NCBI GenBank assembly: GCA_032595685.2
Contig: CP159373.1
Location: 4,255,821 to 4,319,820, forward strand
Reading direction: 5' to 3'
DNA from: Candidatus Electrothrix aestuarii
Lineage (GTDB): Bacteria > Desulfobacterota > Desulfobulbia > Desulfobulbales > Desulfobulbaceae
Length of the DNA: 64,000 nt
Position numbers and translations under genes: made by a program
The notes under the pieces: model-generated
Told to the model about the DNA's origin: nothing
Database searches by the model: none
Seen by the model: the letters and a program-made list of their open reading frames with translations, nothing else
Shown: positions 60,150 to 64,000 of the stretch, piece by piece
Numbering within the stretch: position 1 is the stretch's first letter
Layout: every line of letters starts with the position of its first letter

Positions 60150-62240
60150 TTAATACAAAAAAATATCAGGCCAATTATCATTGCCGGTATGGAAACTCAG
60201 CCTTGCTGTATTTCCCATAGGCGTTCCAATCGGCCAGAGAAATATTTCATAGTCTGCCCTGTCATGCTCATGTCCTCCTGTACTTGCCCCAAAAACCAGC
60301 ATGTCCCCCGTATTGGAGGCCTTAGGGAAGTATTCATGGCTGAATGCTCCAGGCGCATCAAACCAAAGTTTTCTTTCTAAGCTTTCTGGATCGACCTTGA
60401 AAAAGGCGTTTCCACCGCCCTTGGTATGGTCAACGAAGTAGAGAAATGAGGAATCCGGCGACCAATTTAGCTGGCATCCCTTTCCTACCTGCTCAATCGA
60501 TTTATCTTTATTCATAATAAAGGTACCCCTTGCTCCGCCGCGTAAGGTTACCGCTAAGCCTTGCCGGGTCTCGCTCCAAGTTGGGGTTTCAAGCTCAATC
60601 GTGGAGTTCAGATGCTGATTCTTTCCTGTTTCAAATACCACAATTTCTTTTTGATTGGCAAGGGTATATTCGACAAACTGATTTGCCTGTCGAACAAAAT
60701 AAACCTTTTCCCCATCAGCAGACCAAGTCGGAGTATTGGCATCCTTTGCAAGTAACTGCGTTGTGCCAGTTGCTAAATCCAAGAGCCATGTATTCCAAGC
60801 AAATTTATTTCGTTGAGACACCCAAGGCTCCTGGGAGCGGCAAAAAACAACCTTGGTACCATCCGGTGAAATTCGAGGAAAATACTCCGTATGTGGGTCT
60901 TTTGTCAAGCGGGTGAGTTCTAGCTCCGGCAAGGTTAACATAACTAAGTCATGATTACCGAATCTATTACTACTCCAAACTACAAAACCATGCAGGTTAT
61001 CAAAAACAGGATTTGTTCTTCGCTCTGCTGCGCTTGGTACAGCTATCGAGTTACCAGGGCTCGGTGGATGAAACCAACCTTTTTTACGCATCTTCCAGAC
61101 CTGAACCCCTAAGAAAAGCGCTCCAATAAAAAGGAGAAGCAAAGTCAAAGAAAATAATTTCCAAGACTTCGCTTGAGGTCGCTGTGCCTTTTTCACAAGA
61201 TGCGTTCTCTTTACGACAGACAAAACAAAAAGAATTGTCGCTCCGATTCCAAAGGCATAGTCAATGAGCTGACTCCAGATATGGAGGGCAAGCATGACCA
61301 CAACCGAGCTCGCTTTGCTTGCTCCCAAGGCAACAAGAGCCAAGGTTCCACCTGCTTCATAGGTGCCGAAACTCATGAATGTCGGGACAGGTAAACCAGC
61401 TCCTGCTTCGGCGCTAACCAATGCAATAACAACATGGACAAGGTCTTTTGTGATATCAGTAAATGAGCCTGATACCACTCCGCAAAACAAGAGATAAAGA
61501 CCTGCATATTTTGCAAGACGAACTCCTAATGAGAGGAGGAGCACTTTGCCAAGTATGCCGCGATGAGCTGCTTTTTGCAAAGCAACAGAAGTATCTCGAA
61601 AAAAGCTCACTGCCTTTCTTATTCTTTCATTCTTAGCCTCGTTGTGTGCAAAAAATAAAGAAAGACGGTTACTCACCCTACGAAGTATAGGAAAAAGAAC
61701 GAGCAGGAGAAATCCGCAGATCAACAAAAGAAGGGTCAAGGTCCCAACAAGCCACAGCTCCACGCCGGAAAAAAAGATCTGATACCCGATCATTGTGAGA
61801 AGCAAAAAAGCCAAGGCTATTAAATCGAAGACAAAAGACAGAGCCAAAGAGCTGAGACAGGCATCTGCCTTGACTTTGAATCCCAGATTAAGCATGGCGA
61901 TATAGCTCAGTTCGCCTAAACGAGCAGGCAACATGTCGGTAAACATATTCCTGCTCATTGTCACCATAAAAAGATGTAAAAAAACCGGTAGCTCATCATC
62001 ATTTTCTATAGAGTTTTTGAGGAGTACTCGATACCGGAGTGTTCGAAAGAAGGTTTGTAAAACACTTGCCAGCATATAAAACAATAAAGCATTCCTTGTG
62101 GTATGAGCCAATACGGAAAAAAGTTTAGGGCGAATGGCAAGCTCTGCTGTTCCGTCAATGCCATTAATGAGAACGGCAACAAGAAGAAAGGAAATGCCTA
62201 AGGACAGAAGCGTGTTGAGCAAAAACCTATGATTAAGCAT
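60150..62240 (-). CDS. Flippase-like membrane domain fused to a TolB/PD40 propeller
   Basis: A 696-residue two-part protein. Residues about 1-345 form the membrane domain of the lysylphosphatidylglycerol-synthase/YbhN (UPF0104) type, with eight or so helices and the conserved MLPARLGELSYIAML region near 108. After one more helix (about 365-385) a periplasmic part (about 410-696) shows beta-propeller blades: HGFVVWSSNRFGNHDLVMLT, TEYFPRISPDGTKVVFCRSQ, TPTWSADGEKVYFVRQ and CQLNWSPDSSFLYFVDHTKG. The fusion is unusual. It lies 11 bases after a single-domain relative. Confidence 0.85.
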   Translation of the reverse strand: MLNHRFLLNTLLSLGISFLLVAVLINGIDGTAELAIRPKLFSVLAHTTRNALLFYMLASVLQTFFRTLRYRVLLKNSIENDDELPVFLHLFMVTMSRNMFTDMLPARLGELSYIAMLNLGFKVKADACLSSLALSFVFDLIALAFLLLTMIGYQIFFSGVELWLVGTLTLLLLICGFLLLVLFPILRRVSNRLSLFFAHNEAKNERIRKAVSFFRDTSVALQKAAHRGILGKVLLLSLGVRLAKYAGLYLLFCGVVSGSFTDITKDLVHVVIALVSAEAGAGLPVPTFMSFGTYEAGGTLALVALGASKASSVVVMLALHIWSQLIDYAFGIGATILFVLSVVKRTHLVKKAQRPQAKSWKLFSLTLLLLFIGALFLGVQVWKMRKKGWFHPPSPGNSIAVPSAAERRTNPVFDNLHGFVVWSSNRFGNHDLVMLTLPELELTRLTKDPHTEYFPRISPDGTKVVFCRSQEPWVSQRNKFAWNTWLLDLATGTTQLLAKDANTPTWSADGEKVYFVRQANQFVEYTLANQKEIVVFETGKNQHLNSTIELETPTWSETRQGLAVTLRGGARGTFIMNKDKSIEQVGKGCQLNWSPDSSFLYFVDHTKGGGNAFFKVDPESLERKLWFDAPGAFSHEYFPKASNTGDMLVFGASTGGHEHDRADYEIFLWPIGTPMGNTARLSFHTGNDNWPDIFLY

Positions 62241-62251
62241 AACTCATTTTC

Positions 62252-63235
62252 TCAAGATGTAGGAGCATCTGCTGGATTCGTTGGCCGAGATGTCAGCAGG
62301 CGGAACAAGTAAACAAGCCCCCCAATCAGCGAGTAACCCAACGAGGTCCCCAAAAACAGCAGGGCCAGTGAGCGGGTCTGAATATCAGTCATGCCAACCC
62401 AACCAAAGAAAAATACATACCCCACATCTCGCAACCCCAAACCAAACACAGAAATGGGAAGGGCTTCCATCAAGGTGATAAGCGGCACAAAAGCACTGAA
62501 ATAAAAAAAAGAAACCGAGGCGTGCAGAGACAGAGCCAAGAGCTGGACAATAAAAATAACTGAGAGCTGAAATACAAAGGATATCAGCATCACCTGCGTC
62601 AACAACTTGCGGTCAGCGCCGTAGCATTGAAAAGAAAGAAAGAACTTTTCTGTCAGCTTTACCAGAAAGGGAAAACGATTCAATCGGGTCAGACTGAGCA
62701 GAGCCCGTACAGGTTTCTCTTTGATCAAAGCGATGAGCACCACAAGCATAATCAGAAAAATCAACAAGGGGGCGAGAAAAAAGAAAAAATTATTAAACTC
62801 TCGCGCAACAAGGACGGAAGAAATTAAGCTCAGGGAAACCAGAGCGAGAAAACCGGAAAAACGATCGGCAAAGACGGATGCGGCTGCCCGCACGTTCTCC
62901 CTGCTTTTTTGTCCAATATCGTAAATTCGGTACGAGTCTCCACCAATATTTGAAGGTAAGAAAAGGTTATAAAAGCTGCCAATCAAATAGGTCATCGTCA
63001 GGGTTGAAAGCGGGATATCAACGCCATCAGCAGACAAAAAAAGACGCCATTTTAAGGCGCTCAAAACCGTATTAACAAAAAGCAGCAGGCCAATGGGCAG
63101 AAAATAAAGATAATTCAAGGAGCTCATAACTGCCTTGAGCTCCTCCAGAGGAATCCTGCGATAGAGGATGTACATCAAGGTTGTACTGAAAACTATCTTG
63201 GTCAGGAGCAGCAGATTTTTTTTCTTCCCACTCAT
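62252..63235 (-). CDS. Flippase-like (YbhN/LPG synthase TM) membrane protein
   Basis: A 327-residue integral membrane protein with about eight hydrophobic helices. The family signature FLPSNIGGDSYRIYDIGQ near residue 94 is clear, and LPISVFGLGLRDVGYVFFFG near 258 is the second conserved block. Members move or modify lipid-linked compounds; direct activity is seldom shown. It overlaps the acyltransferase gene by 4 bp and precedes the propeller-fused relative by 11 bases, so the two may act together. Confidence 0.87.
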   Translation of the reverse strand: MSGKKKNLLLLTKIVFSTTLMYILYRRIPLEELKAVMSSLNYLYFLPIGLLLFVNTVLSALKWRLFLSADGVDIPLSTLTMTYLIGSFYNLFLPSNIGGDSYRIYDIGQKSRENVRAAASVFADRFSGFLALVSLSLISSVLVAREFNNFFFFLAPLLIFLIMLVVLIALIKEKPVRALLSLTRLNRFPFLVKLTEKFFLSFQCYGADRKLLTQVMLISFVFQLSVIFIVQLLALSLHASVSFFYFSAFVPLITLMEALPISVFGLGLRDVGYVFFFGWVGMTDIQTRSLALLFLGTSLGYSLIGGLVYLFRLLTSRPTNPADAPTS

Positions 63236-63975
63236 GCCGTAGTATCCTTGCGATTTTTAACAACCCGAGCAGGAGCACCCACGGAAATTGTATACGCATC
63301 GACAGAGCGAGTTAAAATCGCACCAGCTCCGGCCACACTGCCCTTGCCCATCGTTACCCCGCCAAGCACCGTCACCTTGCCACCAAGCCAAACATCTTCC
63401 TCAAGATGAATACCGCCGTCGGCACGTATCCCCTGCTCCCGCATTGGGATATCCAGGCGATCAATATTATAACTCCCCCCTCCGACAAGAAAACATTGCT
63501 GGCCGATAATACAATCCGAGCCGATATGCACAGGACAATTATTAGTTGACTGAACTATGGTTCTGGCGTTTATCCCGCAGTTGTCTCCGATACTTATGGT
63601 TCCGTTCTTGCAGGAAATCATGACGTCATTGGAGAGCATAACATTATTGCCAAACCGGATGGACACTGATTCTGTTCCATGCCGACCATCAAGAATGCAG
63701 CCCTCACTGAGGATCACCGCATCACCGAGATGGATACGACCGGGTTGTCGGAGCGTAATACCGGCGGCAAACATGCAGCCTTTACCGCAACTGCCAAACA
63801 GCGCTGGCCAGAAAATTTTACGCAGGACCATCCCGAGTGCCCCTGGGATAGGAGCCAGAAACTGACACCATTCATAATAAAGAAAGGCGTAAAGCGAGCG
63901 GGTACCAACCATAACATCCTGGTATTTGGATAAGGACGATCCTTTCCCTGTTATGGCATTATGTGTTTTCTTCAT
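63232..63975 (-). CDS. Hexapeptide-repeat (left-handed beta-helix) acyltransferase
   Basis: A 247-residue acyl- or acetyltransferase of the LbH family. The repeats appear as [LIV]-G-x4 turns: IHLGDAVILSEGCILD, FGNNVMLSNDVMISCKNGTI, IGDNCGINARTIVQS and VWLGGKVTVLGGVTMGKGSV, then GAGAILTRSVDAYTISVGAP, the typical C-terminal cap. It probably O-acetylates a sugar or lipid intermediate of the neighbouring glycan pathway (inference). It is the first gene of the minus-strand run that can be seen; 25 bases remain to the window edge. Confidence 0.9.
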   Translation of the reverse strand: MKKTHNAITGKGSSLSKYQDVMVGTRSLYAFLYYEWCQFLAPIPGALGMVLRKIFWPALFGSCGKGCMFAAGITLRQPGRIHLGDAVILSEGCILDGRHGTESVSIRFGNNVMLSNDVMISCKNGTISIGDNCGINARTIVQSTNNCPVHIGSDCIIGQQCFLVGGGSYNIDRLDIPMREQGIRADGGIHLEEDVWLGGKVTVLGGVTMGKGSVAGAGAILTRSVDAYTISVGAPARVVKNRKDTTA

Positions 63976-64000
63976 AAATCAAGAAAGTTAGGACAAAAAT

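Overview
The window looks like a chromosomal segment of a Gram-negative bacterium, most plausibly a member of the Desulfobacterota (Desulfobulbales, perhaps a cable-bacterium relative). This is inference from protein style: long class II ketol-acid reductoisomerase, a dual-CXXC small protein next to pyrE, YejB/YejE-type permeases, LRR-Roco and MORN-repeat proteins, and many insertion sequences and short hairpin repeats. No rRNA, tRNA, CRISPR array or prophage was seen. Housekeeping genes (prfC, argJ, recJ, glmS, pyrE, ilvC, valS) alternate with accessory islands.

Layout: 0-6.6 kb has a CYTH-like/CHAD protein paired with an orphan ParA ATPase, a decayed GGDEF remnant, a small membrane protein, an EEP-family nuclease, a complete IS4-like element with a 9-bp target duplication, and a YaiI-family protein. 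6.8-12.4 kb is a complete type I restriction-modification operon (hsdR-hsdM-hsdS, 4-bp overlaps). 12.4-20.2 kb is a scrambled accessory zone. It holds a HicB-like antitoxin, a truncated copy of a pRiA4b-ORF3-type gene joined to the 3' end of a second hsdS, one membrane/beta-propeller gene cut into four pieces by three insertion sequences (IS91-like, IS5/IS1182-like, IS5-like), and the full-length pRiA4b-ORF3-type gene.

20.4-27.4 kb carries prfC, a DNA-alkylation repair methyltransferase, an acyl-CoA-synthetase-like enzyme, a YdcF-like protein and argJ. 27.5-35.6 kb is a tight six-gene run: MORN-repeat protein, M20 amidohydrolase, YbdK-type glutamate-cysteine ligase, cytoplasmic gamma-glutamyltransferase-like protein and two peptide-type ABC permeases. 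It suggests handling of gamma-glutamyl or peptide compounds. 35.6-42.6 kb has a FecR-domain protein, a frameshifted SH3-like protein, an LRR-Roc-COR protein and, 17 bp downstream, an ABC importer (ATPase, permease, NMT1/THI5-like binding protein). 42.6-55.4 kb has glutaminyl cyclase, recJ, a Phd/VapC toxin-antitoxin pair behind a perfect 30-bp palindrome, glmS, a NUDIX hydrolase, pyrE, a dual-CXXC protein, a metallophosphoesterase, ilvC and valS. 55.6-64 kb is a minus-strand run for polyprenyl-linked glycan or envelope assembly: FAD reductase, sugar-phosphate transferase, two family 2 glycosyltransferases, two flippase-like membrane proteins (one fused to a TolB-like propeller) and a hexapeptide acyltransferase.

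The most notable signals are the ParA-CHAD pair, the serially interrupted gene whose frame is restored exactly at two of the three insertions, two separate 23-bp-period palindromic arrays, a 59-bp repeat placed directly at stop codons, and the gamma-glutamyl/peptide operon.
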